From contig NC_054751.1 in NCBI RefSeq assembly GCF_018143015.1, positions 33,246,347 through 33,310,346 on the forward strand: a stretch of DNA of 64,000 bases, written 5' to 3'. The translations under genes were made by a program, and so were the position numbers. The notes under the pieces are model-generated. The model ran no database searches, had not been told where the DNA came from, and saw nothing but the letters and a program-made list of their open reading frames with translations. Positions 1 through 11,661 of the stretch are shown here, piece after piece. This DNA is from Lytechinus variegatus (Eukaryota; Echinodermata; Echinoidea; Temnopleuroida; Toxopneustidae). How positions within the stretch are numbered: position 1 is the stretch's first letter; each line of letters opens with the position of its first letter.

Positions 1-210
1 CAATAAATATTGCACACGTGTAGAGATTTCCTGCCAATGCAAAGAGAGAGTGCAAATACTTTCTAATTGACAATGACTTCTATTTTGGTAGAGCTACCTT
101 TACTGGATAGTATCCACTTGGTCTACATGTAGATCATCTAAATACTATGTAATCCGACTATGTAATCCCACTATCACTTGATCTAATACTCACTCAGTCT
201 AATACTCATT

Positions 211-518
211 GGCCCATATATTGAAGTCAAGTTTCACTTAAACTCAGGTTTAAAGTTGTGGTTTAAGTATGGGAAGCCAAAAGTATCAATTTTTTTATCA
301 AGTTGTACATTTCTTATGTTTACTGTGCTCTTTCCTGATTCATTGATGGTGAAGACAATCTATTCATACTTCTTAGACAATTATGAATGATTTGAGAGCC
401 AAATGAGCTGAAATATGATATCTCTACCATTGGTGATTGATGTAAAAATTGGCTTTCCATACTTCAACCACAACTTTAAACCTGAGTTTAAGTTAAACCT
501 GCTATCAGAATACGGGCC
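211..518. mobile_element. MITE, GGCCCGTATTCTGAAGTC family, copy 1
   Basis: Non-autonomous inverted-repeat element of 308 bp. The right end reads as the inverse of GGCCCGTATTCTGA, the left end is a mutated version, and both continue into a longer imperfect inverted repeat. The element is flanked by the 3-bp direct repeat ATT (208-210 and 519-521). Two further copies of nearly equal length lie in UROS introns at 5,880 and 7,409. No coding capacity is present. Confidence 0.85.
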
Positions 519-777
519 ATTTGGTTTAACTGTCATGTAGTCTAATGCCCAGATAGCATAATTTCTCATTCATCTACTTATTTCTTTGCACTTTATCAAA
601 TGAAAAATTGGTTCATGAATACTTCATCTAATCTTATAGACTTAGTGATGTCAAACACAGTGGAAATTAGACAAAGTGGCAAATGTACTAAATGGCAATT
701 AGACCAAACAGGTGTAACCTAACTAGAATCTAGATAAAAATGATAAATGAGCTTAATTGCAATTAGACTAAACGCAC

Positions 778-1201
778 ACCTGCCAACCTCTGGGAATGAA
801 AAACTGTATGCTGTGATAAAAAAAACTGTATATTTCCCCCACAAAGTTTATTTCATAATAAAATACTTGGTGCACTTGCTCATCGCGGTACTCAAGCTGC
901 ATGCAAGCTAAAATGCGCACTGCTCTTGCAGATGAAAAAAAAAATTAAAACATGTGTATATCTTCACCCTGGTTTCAACAAAATGATTGAAAAAAAAGGT
1001 ACCTGAAACTACATTGATCTAATAAACATATTTATGCACGTTTTATGAAATAGAGACATATAGAGATGATTTTTCTCAATAAATTACGATTTTGTAAAAA
1101 ACAAACAAAAATTTTAATTTTTTTTTAAAGAAAAAAACATACTCCTGTGTTTTGGTTGTAAAAACGTACTAAATACGCCTAAAACATACTGGTTGGCAGG
1201 T
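778..1201. mobile_element. Fold-back element with ACCTGCCAACC ends
   Basis: ACCTGCCAACC at 778-788 is matched by its inverse GGTTGGCAGGT at 1,191-1,201. The 424-bp interior is AT-rich without a coding frame. Element-sized spacing and exact inverse ends suggest a MITE, but I could not define a clear target-site duplication. Confidence 0.55.
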
Positions 1202-1458
1202 CTGTAAACGGTTCGATAAAACTGGTTGTAGACGTAATATGATTAAACCATGTGGATTGAGACATACTGAAATGAAGACAAAATAGATATATACCAATTT
1301 GCAAGTTACCCATTCAATATGATTTAAACAGACAAAATATTTTCTGCAGTTGGACTCTCCTGTATATTAGCACAATTTGTATTGCCCCTTCTCTAAGAGG
1401 TCCATTTTAGTATGTTTTTGCGAACAAGTGGGTCCAAAAGATGAGTTTATTTTCTCCC

Positions 1459-4400
1459 TTATGAACCTGATCCATCGTGACATTGTTTGATTGTTTGAAG
1501 CAATGCTGTCGGGTTGGGCTTCTCCGCAACACCAGCAACCATATACCCATGCTCCTCCATGGCAGTTTGTGTAGTCCTACCAATAGCCAAGAACTAGATG
1601 AAAAAATCATGTGAATAAAATCACTCCAATAATTTAACATAAATTTCTTATTTTGTATATCAAATCAATAATAGTGATTCTTAAAAATTGATTATGTCAA
1701 CAATGCAATAAATTGCATAATAAAGAATGTGTCATAAAATCACAAATTTGGATCACAATGGATCATGATATATTTACAAAAACCTCTCATATATATTTGA
1801 TTTTAAAATAACTTAGTAATATAGGAAGGAGTTTTGATTTTGCATGATTATTTTTCGACATTTACACAACAAACAAACTGCTAACAAAGTGAAAAATAAA
1901 ATGAAAGGGAAAGAAAATAATCTGCAATACTTTCTTTCATCAAGTGCTACCAAGAAAGAGAAAAAGCATTTTTAGAAACATGAAAGTAACTAAAGAGAGA
2001 AAAGTAGCATGGAGCAAATATGCCAATACTGAGCCTAAAAGCTGAGGGAAATCAGAAGACCATTCACAAGACAGAAAAGGCAAAAGATAAGGTGCTGAGA
2101 AAGTGAGTTTAAAAAGATTTTGAAATATCAACAAGTCTAAACTGGGAATGATGTTAGTTTGTATGAATTTGAAATATGGTACCGGTACCTCCCAAGGTCT
2201 TCGAGTGAGAAAAATAGTTTATAAAAAACTTAAAAGGGGCCTATTTAAAATATTGAGATTTATTACACATAATCAGTCATTCACAGTGGTCAAAGAAATA
2301 AATATAAAGCATAAATCAGGACAGTTATCAAATATTTAGGTCTCAATTTTAGCTTTTTCCCCTAAGAGCAAAAAAGTCATTAACCTACATATCTGTTAGA
2401 AGGTGTATGGTGAACTTTTTCTTCAAGAATTTCGGTCAGGAGAATTAGGCGTAAACAATAATTACATGAAAATCAAAAAGGTACATCCATTTGTAGATTT
2501 AAATCAATGTTATTAATAAATTCAAATTAATTTCCAATAATTTTTGTTTGATAATCCAAGCTAGTGTAGAGCACAAATGTCATTCATCTATATATCATCA
2601 GAATATTTACCACAAATGATGACATAAATTGTATACAAATCTCTACTTTAATTTTTGGGTAGAGTATCGCCGACACAATTACAGGTATAGTACGATTACT
2701 CTATAATTACCAATAAGAACAATATTGAATAATGAAATACCTCTCTAGTGGAAGATGAAACCCTTTTTAGCATTTATTAAGGAATATAACAGTTATTAAC
2801 TATCCTATACACAGAGGTAATGTCTTTCTTGATCTAAGGATATGATAGATCATATATGATTGGTGACAGGATATTTGATTGATGGGAGAAGATTCTCTCC
2901 TGGACAGTGTCTAATGACAGATTTATACAGAATGCAAGGGTAAAGAGATTTAACTTGATGGAAAAGAGTAGTTAGTGACAGATAGATGGAAACAGAAAAA
3001 GAGGGAGAGAAAGAGAGAGACATAAAGAGATACAGACAGAGAGACAGAAAGAGAAAAAAAGAGAGAGAAGGGGGGAGTAGAACATAATATTTTAATAAGG
3101 ACTCTGTAACGTGATATCATTTTAAAATAAAAATTCGAAAAAATATCAATCTGGTACACATGAAAATGTCCATAAATATTGGGGCATTTTGATTAGGGGG
3201 GGGGGCAAGAAGACCCCAAAGTGACATCACTTTTTCAGCCCTTTGAATAACAGCCAAGACTTCTCTTTTTCATACTTATTTTTTCTTCTTTCTCCCCTTT
3301 TCTTCCACTTTTTTAATTCTTTTCTCCTCACAACCTGATAAATCATGGGGGGGAGGCAGTGTACACTCTTCCCATCTAGTGCTGCTCTGTGTTCACATTC
3401 ATGGAAACCTTTCTAAATAACTTGATGGATCCCAAACTAATGTGTCTTTGAATATTAAAAATAGAAAGTTATAATTTGCATCATGTGAATGATTTGACAA
3501 TAATTTGTCAAGGCCTACAAGGTGTTTGACACATGCTCACAATTCTCAAATTTGTACAATTATCAAAACAAAGCACACTGTAAAAAATGAAGTGCTAATT
3601 TAGCACTTACAGTTCTTGTATAGTGACTACACTACAAGTGCTGATTTTTATTTAAACTAGAAAATTAGCACTCATAGCGTAGTCACTATACAAGCACTGT
3701 AAGTACTATACAATTAGCACTTCATTTTTTACAGTGCATAAGGTTCATATGTTAACAGAAATCTCCACCGTTGAATAATCCTTGTTTTTCCATACCTTTG
3801 TATTCTGTAAGTCTGCTTTTGATTTGTGAAGCACATCTTTGGAAAACTGAACTCCGGACGGACTGAAGAACACTATACAGAATGGTGAACCCTAAAAGGA
3901 AAAAAATATCTTGCTTTAAAAACTCATTCAACATTCCAAAAGCCCTTATTGGAAGAATGTGTACTATTTCTTTTTACACCAGTGGTCTAACTGGGCAGCC
4001 AATAAAAGATATATCTAAAGCTGATGATGTAATCTGTTTGAGAATGACTTGCACATTAGTTTTCTTGTTTATTAGAATAATGCCTATTGGGAATGGGTGA
4101 TACAAAGCTTATGTAAATTACAGAATTCAATAGTTTGAATTAACAAAAGTTTACAATACCACTACTGGTATAACCATGACAATGAAGCTACTTTGTTTAA
4201 ATTCAATTTTAATTTAGCATTGTCTCTTGTGACCCAGGGGATTAAAAAAAAACAATGATCCTATGGCTCTGAACAGAGCGATTTATTCTTATGCTCTGTA
4301 TGAAGTTATTTGTAATCAGCTGGTGTGTTTAAAATATGAGTCACAATTTTCATGCAAAGTTGTTGCAAATTTCATGATAAAAAATTAGGTAAGAAATTTT

Positions 4401-7400
4401 AATTGACAATAATGTGTCTTCTGAATTCCCTACCTCATGGTATGAAAAATCAATATAACTCATCCAAATAATTATAACCTATGACAGTAAAAATAAAGGA
4501 AATAGCTTAACCAAAATATTGCAATTGCATAGAAGTCATATACAGTATACAGATATCTGATACAGACTTAATTTTTAGTTGAGAAAGAAATCCATTTACC
4601 TTAGCTTGCAGGTATTTTGACAGTTCTTTTTCTAGATCTGGGTTGGAAATTGTTTGATACACCACATCTTCTCTAAAGGGGATTCCTGGTAAAGAAACAA
4701 TAAGAATCACCAATGATTAAAAAGAGTTCATGTCAGAAAATAAAATTGAGTGTAAGATTCCTAGAGAGGGCAGCATTTCTATGAAGCAAAGAGTGAAGAT
4801 AAAGGCAGTATTAACTGATGTATGTTTTGATTCATCCAGGAAAAAAAAGTCCAGATGAACAGATTTATTTTTTGTTTTATAATTTAAAGGACAAGTCCGC
4901 CCCAACAAAAAATTGATTTGAATAAAAAGAGAAAAATCCAACAAGCATAACACTGAAAATTTTATCAAAATAGAATGTAAAATAAGAAAGTTATAAAGTT
5001 TTGCTTAATTTCATAAAACAGTTATATGCATATCCTGGTCGGTATGCAAATGAGGAGACTGATGACATCATCCACTCACTATTTCTTTTGTATTTTATTA
5101 TATGAAATATTCTAATTTTCGCCTTATTGTCAAGTGAAACAAGGATTAATTCCTCCCTGAACATGTGGAATTAGCATTGTTTAATACTATATGTTTGATT
5201 CAAGTTGGTCCTTATTGTCAAATCTGTAAAAAATGAAATATTGTGTAATTCAAACAATAAAAAACAAAAGAAATAGTGAGTGATATACATCATTGACTGT
5301 CTCATTTGAATGTCACTGAGGTGTGCATATCACTCTTTTATGAAAAATAAGCAGAACTTTAAAATGTCATAATTTTCTTATTTTACATCCAATTTTGATG
5401 AAATTGTCAGCATTATGCTAGTTTGATTTTTATATATTTATTCAAATCAACATTTTCTAGGGTGGACTTGGCCTTTAAAGGCAGTAAGTAACTTTGACCT
5501 GAACTCAAAATAAAGAATCACTGGTCAGGCAACTGTTGTAATTACAATCGCAACTTTTTCTGCCTGACGGGAATATCACAGTTTAGTACACAACATATAA
5601 CACAGCAGGTTGCAAGTCATTTCACAATGTTAAAGTATTATTTTGATAGATTTTCTTCAAAATTTCATTTATATAAATCTTCATTTTTGACATAAGAACC
5701 AACTTTAAAACAGGGTGTACTTCCTTTTTATCCACATAATGGCTTAGATACCCTACACAGCTTACCTTCCTTCCGTAATGTTTTTGGGATAACTTCTCTT
5801 CTCATTGTACCACAGGGATAGAGTAGTGGTTTTGATCCAGACTTGACGGCTGAAATTTAACAAAGACAAGAGAGACAATGGCCCGTGTTCTAACTTGGGT
5901 TTAACTTAAACTCAGGTTTAAAGTTGTCGTTTAACTATGGAAAGCCAATTGTTACATAAATCACTAACAGTAGAAATATAATATTTCAGGTCATTTGGCT
6001 CTCAAATCATTCATAATTGTCTAGGAAGTAGAAATAGATGATTGTCTTCACCATCGATGAATCAGGAAAGAGCACAGTAAACACAAAAAACATACAACTT
6101 ATAATAAAAATGTTGACACTTTTGGCTTCCCATAATTTTAGCACAGAGTTAGACCATGGTCTAAGTTAAACCTGACTTCAGAATACGGGCCAATGCGTCA
6201 TACATTGATTTCTTTTGATGGATAGACAGATTAATAAAGAAGAAAATAATAGCTACATCTTCCGTCGGTTCTCATCATAAACCAAGTTTGACACCCAGTA
6301 AATGAAGCAAGACCACACAGAACTTATAAACAAACCATGACGATACAGGCCAGAATAAGATAATACTCATAGAACACAATACCAATGATCCATCTTTCTT
6401 TTTAACATAGTGCTTGGGCATCGTTCAATGCCTCTAAAATTCAATGTTTAGTTCATTAAACAATGAATAATTCTATGAACAATAAGAAAAGGAGTCTCAC
6501 ATTTCCACTTTTCAGACAGTAACTATTACGGTTGGATGAATTTTAGAATGGCTGCAAATTAATACAATATCATTGACTTAATTTTAATTAGGTATCAATC
6601 TAACTCACCCGAGAGTGGTGTGATGTTGTCAGAAAAGACTTAGTAAGCAATTTTTTTAATTTTCTTCGACGAATCATGTTGACGTATGAGATTAAACAAT
6701 TTTGGGAGCTCTGTGCATGCGCAAATTAATCTGTGATGAGTCCTCTCATCCACTGCTCAAATTTGTGACGCTTATTTTAGGGTTTTTACTTTCAGTCTCA
6801 TAATGTTAGTACAATCACTAGTTCGTACATGATGACGTCATCCAAGCTTAAGACAAATGAATGAAGCCGCAATCAACATCTGAGTTTCAGTGATTCAGTA
6901 GGGCTGGTAGACAGTAAGTACTGCTTGTTACCTACTTTTTCATTAAATTTTGTGTTTGTTTTCATCCACTAAAATACGGTAAGTAATCAACATTCTCTTT
7001 CCAAATGATCAAGCTCTTAGCGCCACGTTTGCACACCCAGCTTCCAGAGTTTGAAAAGCCTTCTGTAGGAAGGTACCTCCGTTGGTGGTGTTCTTGTTTT
7101 TTTTTTCCTCAACAGGCAATATTTGCCTCCCCCTTTTGGTAAATCTTGGACAAATATATGCCCCTGACTTCCTAAGAGGTTAGTTTACCTTCAAGGATGA
7201 TTCGACAAAGATTTTCAGCATTTCCAGAGTCTTCTCCTACAGGATGAAGGCCGAGTTTCCTCACTTCTCCTCCTGTAGATGTTCCTACACTGAAGGCAGG
7301 AAGTTTATTCCATTCATCCCTCAATCTTGCATCCCATTCTAAAACATAATGATAGTTACATTTGTAAGACATTTCACATGTGCCCAAATTTACAATATCA

Positions 7401-9266
7401 AACCTATGGGCCCGTATTCTGAAGTCGGGTTTAACTTGGACCATGGTCTAACTCTGTGCTAAAATTAGGGGAAGTCAAATGTTTCAAAATTTTGTTTACA
7501 GTTAATGCTTCTCATGTTAACTGTGCTCTTCACTAATTATTTAATGGTAAAGAAAATTGTCATACTTATCATTCCCAGGCAGTTAATAATGTTTTGGAAG
7601 ATAAATGAACTGATACATTGAACCTCTACTGTTAGAGATTTATGTAACAACTGTCTTTCCATAGTTAAACCACAACTTAAAACCAGAGGTTCAATTAAAC
7701 CTGACTTCAGGATACGGGCCATGCAGTCTGTCTATTGGTCACATGTATGTTGTCATTCTTGGGAAGGTGACTTTCATACTTTTATTTTCAAAGTAAGTTT
7801 TATGAAGATTATGAATATAATCATGCTTGATGCCATGGTCTAGTAAGGTCAAATAATGACTCTGCTTTAAATGAAGTGTCATTCATCAATGCTTTGGTGG
7901 CAGCGGTGGGATTCAAACCATGCAATGATCAAAATGACTGTTCCCTCAAACCAGTACCTGCTTGCAGTGATATTCCAGGCCTGCCATCATAGAATTGAAA
8001 AATGACACTTCATTACAAGTTATAATGGACCCCTCTCTTTGAAGGATTTCAAGAACATGGCACTGACAAGGGGAGACTTTATTAGGAAGTCCATCGCAAG
8101 GTTATATTATGTCAAAAATAATGGCAAAGAGAGCAATTGATTGGTCAATCCTTGCACAACCCCCCTCCCCCACACACCCAACAATGAATATAGTCATTCT
8201 AATCATGTTCTAAAGATAGAGCAATTACTACCTGGACGATTTTCTTCACCCCCCCCTCGACTGCAGTGAATACATACCATCATTCTCATCATGCTTCTTG
8301 AGACAGAGAGCCACTGATTGGACCGTTCTTGGACTTGAAAAGATGAGTCCCGAGTGATCTTCAGGATGTGAGATGTGAGCGTACAGGGTTTCAAGGTTGA
8401 TGAACTCAAAGTCAATGGGTGACACAGAGACACAGTCTACGTCTGCTTCTCGAAATGCCTACAGAAGATTATGGGTCAAAATTACTTTTGAAAGCTCAAT
8501 ATAGCAACAAAAGTTTAATTTAGCATTGTATTGCTATCCAATAACAAAGAACATTGAAAGTGAATCTGAGCAGATAGCTTGTGCAGAAAGGAGACATCCA
8601 AAATGTCTTTGCTCACCACACAATGGTTACAATATGGCATCTGGCTGTGTTTCATAAAAAACATCATAAATTTCCTTTTTATTGCTAATGCTATATTGTA
8701 AATATAGTACGGTACTCAATATTTTACATTTGAAAATTTAGTGATCAATTCTGCTTTCGGCTGACATAGAATTGTCTAGTGAACCATTTTGATTCTATTC
8801 AATTCACTTAAATCAGGCAGCCTTGTTTATTCACATCATTGACCAAACTTCACCACAAGCAATATGCAGAATACAAATTCAATTAACATCATATAATACA
8901 TGAAATTAAGATGAGAATACAATGGGGGCCATAAGTGAAGAAAATATGGAGGAAACAAGAATTTAAAAATGGACTGTTGTTAAGTTTCATGACTATATCC
9001 AATTCTATTGAAACTTGAGACTTGTTAATATTTTACCTTACTTTTATTTATCGTGTATTGGTTCATCAAGCTTTGATTTTAGGGGCACCTACAATCCTTA
9101 AAACTATGTAAATTTAAAATTGTTGTTCATGCAAAGTGTGTTCTTTATTGATTGGAGTTTAAATGATTGATTTATATCAACTAAACTCAATAAAAAAGAT
9201 ATCTACCTCCTGGTATTTGTCCTTTGTTTCATTTTCCTGGGCAGACCTCAATAGCAAAGTATTCAT
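1459..9266 (-). CDS. UROS: Uroporphyrinogen-III synthase (seven coding exons)
   Basis: Cytosolic enzyme of haem synthesis that cyclises hydroxymethylbilane to uroporphyrinogen III with inversion of ring D. Minus-strand coding exons are 9,207-9,266 (ATG at 9,264-9,266), 8,278-8,458, 7,189-7,338, 5,766-5,849, 4,600-4,685, 3,796-3,891 and 1,459-1,593 (TAA at 1,459-1,461). All introns are GT-AG, phases agree, and the frame closes at 263 aa against 265 in human. Family landmarks are MNTLLLRSAQ at the N-terminus, HPEDHSGLIFSSPR, GEDSGNAE, LLYPCG, VYQTI, FFSPSG, and the C-terminal AIGRTTQTAMEEHG, where human has AIGPTTARALAAQG. A polypyrimidine tract and AG just before 9,281 suggest a non-coding first exon further upstream. 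Introns carry MITEs at 3,576, 4,888, 5,880 and 7,409. The gene is head-to-head with BCCIP. Confidence 0.95.
1594..3795. other. UROS intron 6
   Basis: Largest UROS intron, about 2.2 kb. It is AT-rich, with a purine-rich GA tract at about 2,985-3,080 and a palindromic MITE at 3,576-3,736. Short open frames here (for example near 1,940, 2,148 and 2,950) are compositional and resemble no protein I know. Confidence 0.7.
3576..3736. mobile_element. Palindromic MITE with CACTGTAAAAAATGAAG ends
   Basis: A 161-bp near-perfect palindrome. CACTGTAAAAAATGAAGTGC at the left is the inverse of the right end. The two arms also share an inner block containing tagtgactac and gtagtcacta. It lies inside UROS intron 6. 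The superfamily cannot be set because no unambiguous target duplication is visible. Confidence 0.8.
4888..5474. mobile_element. TTAA-flanked fold-back MITE (AGGACAAGTCC family), copy 1
   Basis: About 587 bp in UROS intron 4, bounded by TTAA at 4,884-4,887 and 5,475-5,478. The whole left half is an imperfect inverse of the right half, with ends AGGACAAGTCCGCCCC and ...GGTGGACTTGGCCT. Close relatives lie at 52,378 and 58,391. TTAA target sites are the hallmark of the piggyBac and Kolobok superfamilies; which one applies here is not decided. Confidence 0.85.
5880..6191. mobile_element. MITE, GGCCCGTATTCTGAAGTC family, copy 2
   Basis: 312 bp in UROS intron 3, with 3-bp duplication AAT at 5,877-5,879 and 6,192-6,194. 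The imperfect inverted repeats run about 60-70 bp into each end. The interior matches copies at 211 and 7,409. Confidence 0.87.
7409..7720. mobile_element. MITE, GGCCCGTATTCTGAAGTC family, copy 3
   Basis: 312 bp in UROS intron 2, with 3-bp duplication ATG at 7,406-7,408 and 7,721-7,723. It has the same length as copy 2 and the same terminal sequence, which fixes the element boundaries. Confidence 0.87.
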
Positions 9267-9616
9267 CTTGGCAAAGAAATCCTTTGAAACAAAACAAAAA
9301 CAAGATCAAAATCATAAAAATCATGGTCAATCTTGACTTGTTGAGCAATCACTGACCAGATTATGGCCATTAGATTTTTTTGGTCCATTTAGATGTGAAG
9401 TAACAAACCTCTCCCATAGGATGTTGTACAAAATTTAAAATCTGAGGGGGGGCATATCAGCAGTATTGCAGCAGCATCACCCTAATAACTTCCACTACCA
9501 CCACCATCATCATCCAACCACGGAGCCAGGATTTAATTTTGGAGGTGGCAGTAAGTGCAGGCGAAGCATGCCAACACTTACAGAGCGCGCAAAGCAGGCT
9601 GCCTGGGGGGGGGGGG

Positions 9617-9876
9617 CAGGGGCGGATCCAGGATTTTCCAAAGGGGGGAGGCAAACTTTTCGGAGGAATATTTTGACAAGCCCCCCCCAAAAAAAAAACG
9701 GTTTTCAACAAATTAAGGATATTTCGTAACCTAAAAAATTTGACAAGCAAAAAAAAAAGGTCCTTAATTTCAAAAGAGGGGGCACAATGTTTCAACGGTT
9801 TCAATGGCATTTTTACATTACAAATTTTAATTTTTCTACTCAAAAAGGGGGGCACGTGCCCCCCTGGATCCGCCTC
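9617..9876. mobile_element. hAT-like MITE with CAGGGGCGGATCCAGG ends
   Basis: 260 bp bounded by CAGGGGCGGATCCAGG and its inverse CCTGGATCCGCCTCTG. CAG...CTG ends are typical of hAT-derived MITEs. The flanks are G-runs, so the target duplication is hidden. Related sequence occurs at 19,981-20,223 and a partial piece at about 23,130-23,228. Confidence 0.7.
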
Positions 9877-10339
9877 TGGGGGGTGCAGGGAGGGAGGGTT
9901 TCCCCACTTCCCACGCGGAGGACAAAGTTTTTGGATATCTCATCAAATTCAAATCAAAAGAAGACGTCTCTATTACCCTTACAAACTCAAATTAATTTGA
10001 CTTGACTGTGAATAAGAGCAATTGTTTCCGAAAGAAATTATGTGCGCCCCCAAAATGGGAAAAAGATTCAGGAATTTGAATTAATTACCTTTTCAACAGC
10101 GAATTGCGGAAGCTAAAACGTTTCATAAAAATTGAAAACATAAGTGATATAAAATGCCTATAACTTAATTGGTCACATCAGATGTTATTGCAAAAACCTT
10201 GCCACATTAAATTTATTTAACTCACAAAACAGAGTAGAAAACGGGAATATTCTTTCCTGCAAATGGCATTGAAACTCTGAAGTGGAAAAAAGTATTTTCC
10301 CAAACTCTTAGAATATTTCTGGTATTTTCTGAGCCATAA

Positions 10340-10695
10340 TGTAATAAATATTTATGCTGTTTGGCCTGCGACCGATTGCATGCAATGTTTTGAAATCGGC
10401 CGAGAATAATACATGTGAGGAATTTGATACTGGCCCAAAATCACCAATTTTGAGGATAACCGGAGGATGGACACACGGAGTGTCATAAGGGTGAAGAGAA
10501 AGAAATTACGCTATTTTTCTTTCTCGTTATATTTTTTTTCTTTAATTTTAACAATAAACCACTTTTTGATCCCACCCTTGTCACTCGGAATATCCGATCG
10601 AGTTCCCCGTCCGAAGTTCGGGTAGGTGGAGCATAGTGTAGCGGTAGTGAAGTGGAGCCTGCACAAATTTCGCCCGAGGTAGTTGAACATTAGAC
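10340..10695 (-). repeat. Dispersed repeat D, copy 1 (upstream of BCCIP)
   Basis: About 350 bp whose inverse recurs at 60,973-62,015 upstream of BUB3, where a LINE fragment interrupts it. Shared blocks include gaactcgatcggatattcc, gggatcaaaaagtgg, tccgtgtgtccatcctccgg and ttggtgattttgggccagta. It is probably a dispersed repeat, but both copies lie 0.8-1.3 kb upstream of the first coding exons of host genes. Confidence 0.75.
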
Positions 10696-10974
10696 AAACA
10701 TAGAGAACACACACATAAGATAAACAGAACATGTTTCAACGTAATCTAACCCATTCTCATCTCAGCCGGAAAATTAAAAATGTAAAATGCCATGTTCTAT
10801 TCATCATTTTGTCTCTGTTCAATTCAATTTATTGTGTCATGATATTGATTTAGATCTAGTTCTATAATTCAACTTTCCTTTAGACATAACACTGTACAGC
10901 TAACGTATCGATCTTTAGCCTAAAAGTTAGGCTAAAAATCTTGGCAAAATCATCAGTCGCCACTATCAAGTATC

Positions 10975-11045
10975 ATCAGCATTATTATCAAGACATCATC
11001 GATCATCATTATCATCATCATCGATCATCATCATCATCATTATCA
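10975..11045. repeat. ATC/CATCAT microsatellite
   Basis: Imperfect trinucleotide array of ATC and CAT units in the UROS/BCCIP intergenic region. Confidence 0.85.
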
Positions 11046-11661
11046 GTTTGTAATGTCCATTATCATCACAGATGACCACCAGACATCATTCACGAGCAGC
11101 AGAGAGTACGCTAGTGCGCTTTCGCATCCATCGTGCCGACAGAATACAAAGTACGAATTCCTCGAAGCCAGTACACCCCGGCTGAGCCCGCGAGCGAATG
11201 CTCGATCGCAACTATGGTTCCTCAGGAGGTGCGAAACCACAGTCGCACTAATTGTACTTTATATTTATACCTGGTGGAGCTGGAGGAATTTACTTCATCA
11301 GGAGAAGAACTTGGGACACTTTTGGAGCTTGATCTTGGACGTTAAAATACTCTATTATGTACCATCAGACGTTGACTACCGTACTAACCACTGACACTGT
11401 TAATAAAGTTATATTTTGTTGTATGGATCTCCTGTCAATAAATATCGTCTGCTATAAACGTTTGAGATGTGGAGCGATTAAAGGGAGTTATACATCAATA
11501 TTTATTCATTTTCTTTTTATATTAATAAAAATAAAATTCATTTAATATTTATAATTATGTCAATTTATTAATTGCTGAAATATTTATAATGAATCTTAAA
11601 TAAACAAAATTCATAAGCAAAATGAAATACATAATAAGAACGAGGCAGGTTATTGCACATG

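Larger units (their letters stand above)
1..1458. other. Region 3' of UROS, no gene seen
   Basis: AT-rich sequence beyond the UROS stop codon. It holds one 3-bp-TSD MITE (211-518) and a fold-back element (778-1,201). Degenerate short repeats around a motif like aattagacyaaa lie at about 120-200 and 600-775. Candidate UROS polyadenylation signals (AATAAA on the minus strand) occur at about 1,445-1,450 and 848-853. No conserved coding sequence was recognised. Confidence 0.6.
9282..11661. promoter_or_regulatory. Head-to-head UROS/BCCIP 5' region
   Basis: About 2.4 kb between the two divergent start codons. It should hold both promoters and the likely non-coding first exon of UROS. It also contains a CAGGGGCGG-type MITE (9,617-9,876), a repeat shared with the BUB3 upstream region (about 10,340-10,695) and ATC-rich simple sequence (about 10,975-11,045). 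No TATA box or factor site can be assigned with confidence. The bidirectional-promoter role is inferred from gene orientation. Confidence 0.5.

Noticed and set aside
11049-11545. Possible solo LTR or 5' exon near BCCIP
   Set aside because: There is a TGT start and an AATAAA-like site, and moderate open frames (up to 113 aa), but no paired copy, target duplication or primer site is visible. Not enough to call an LTR or a coding exon.
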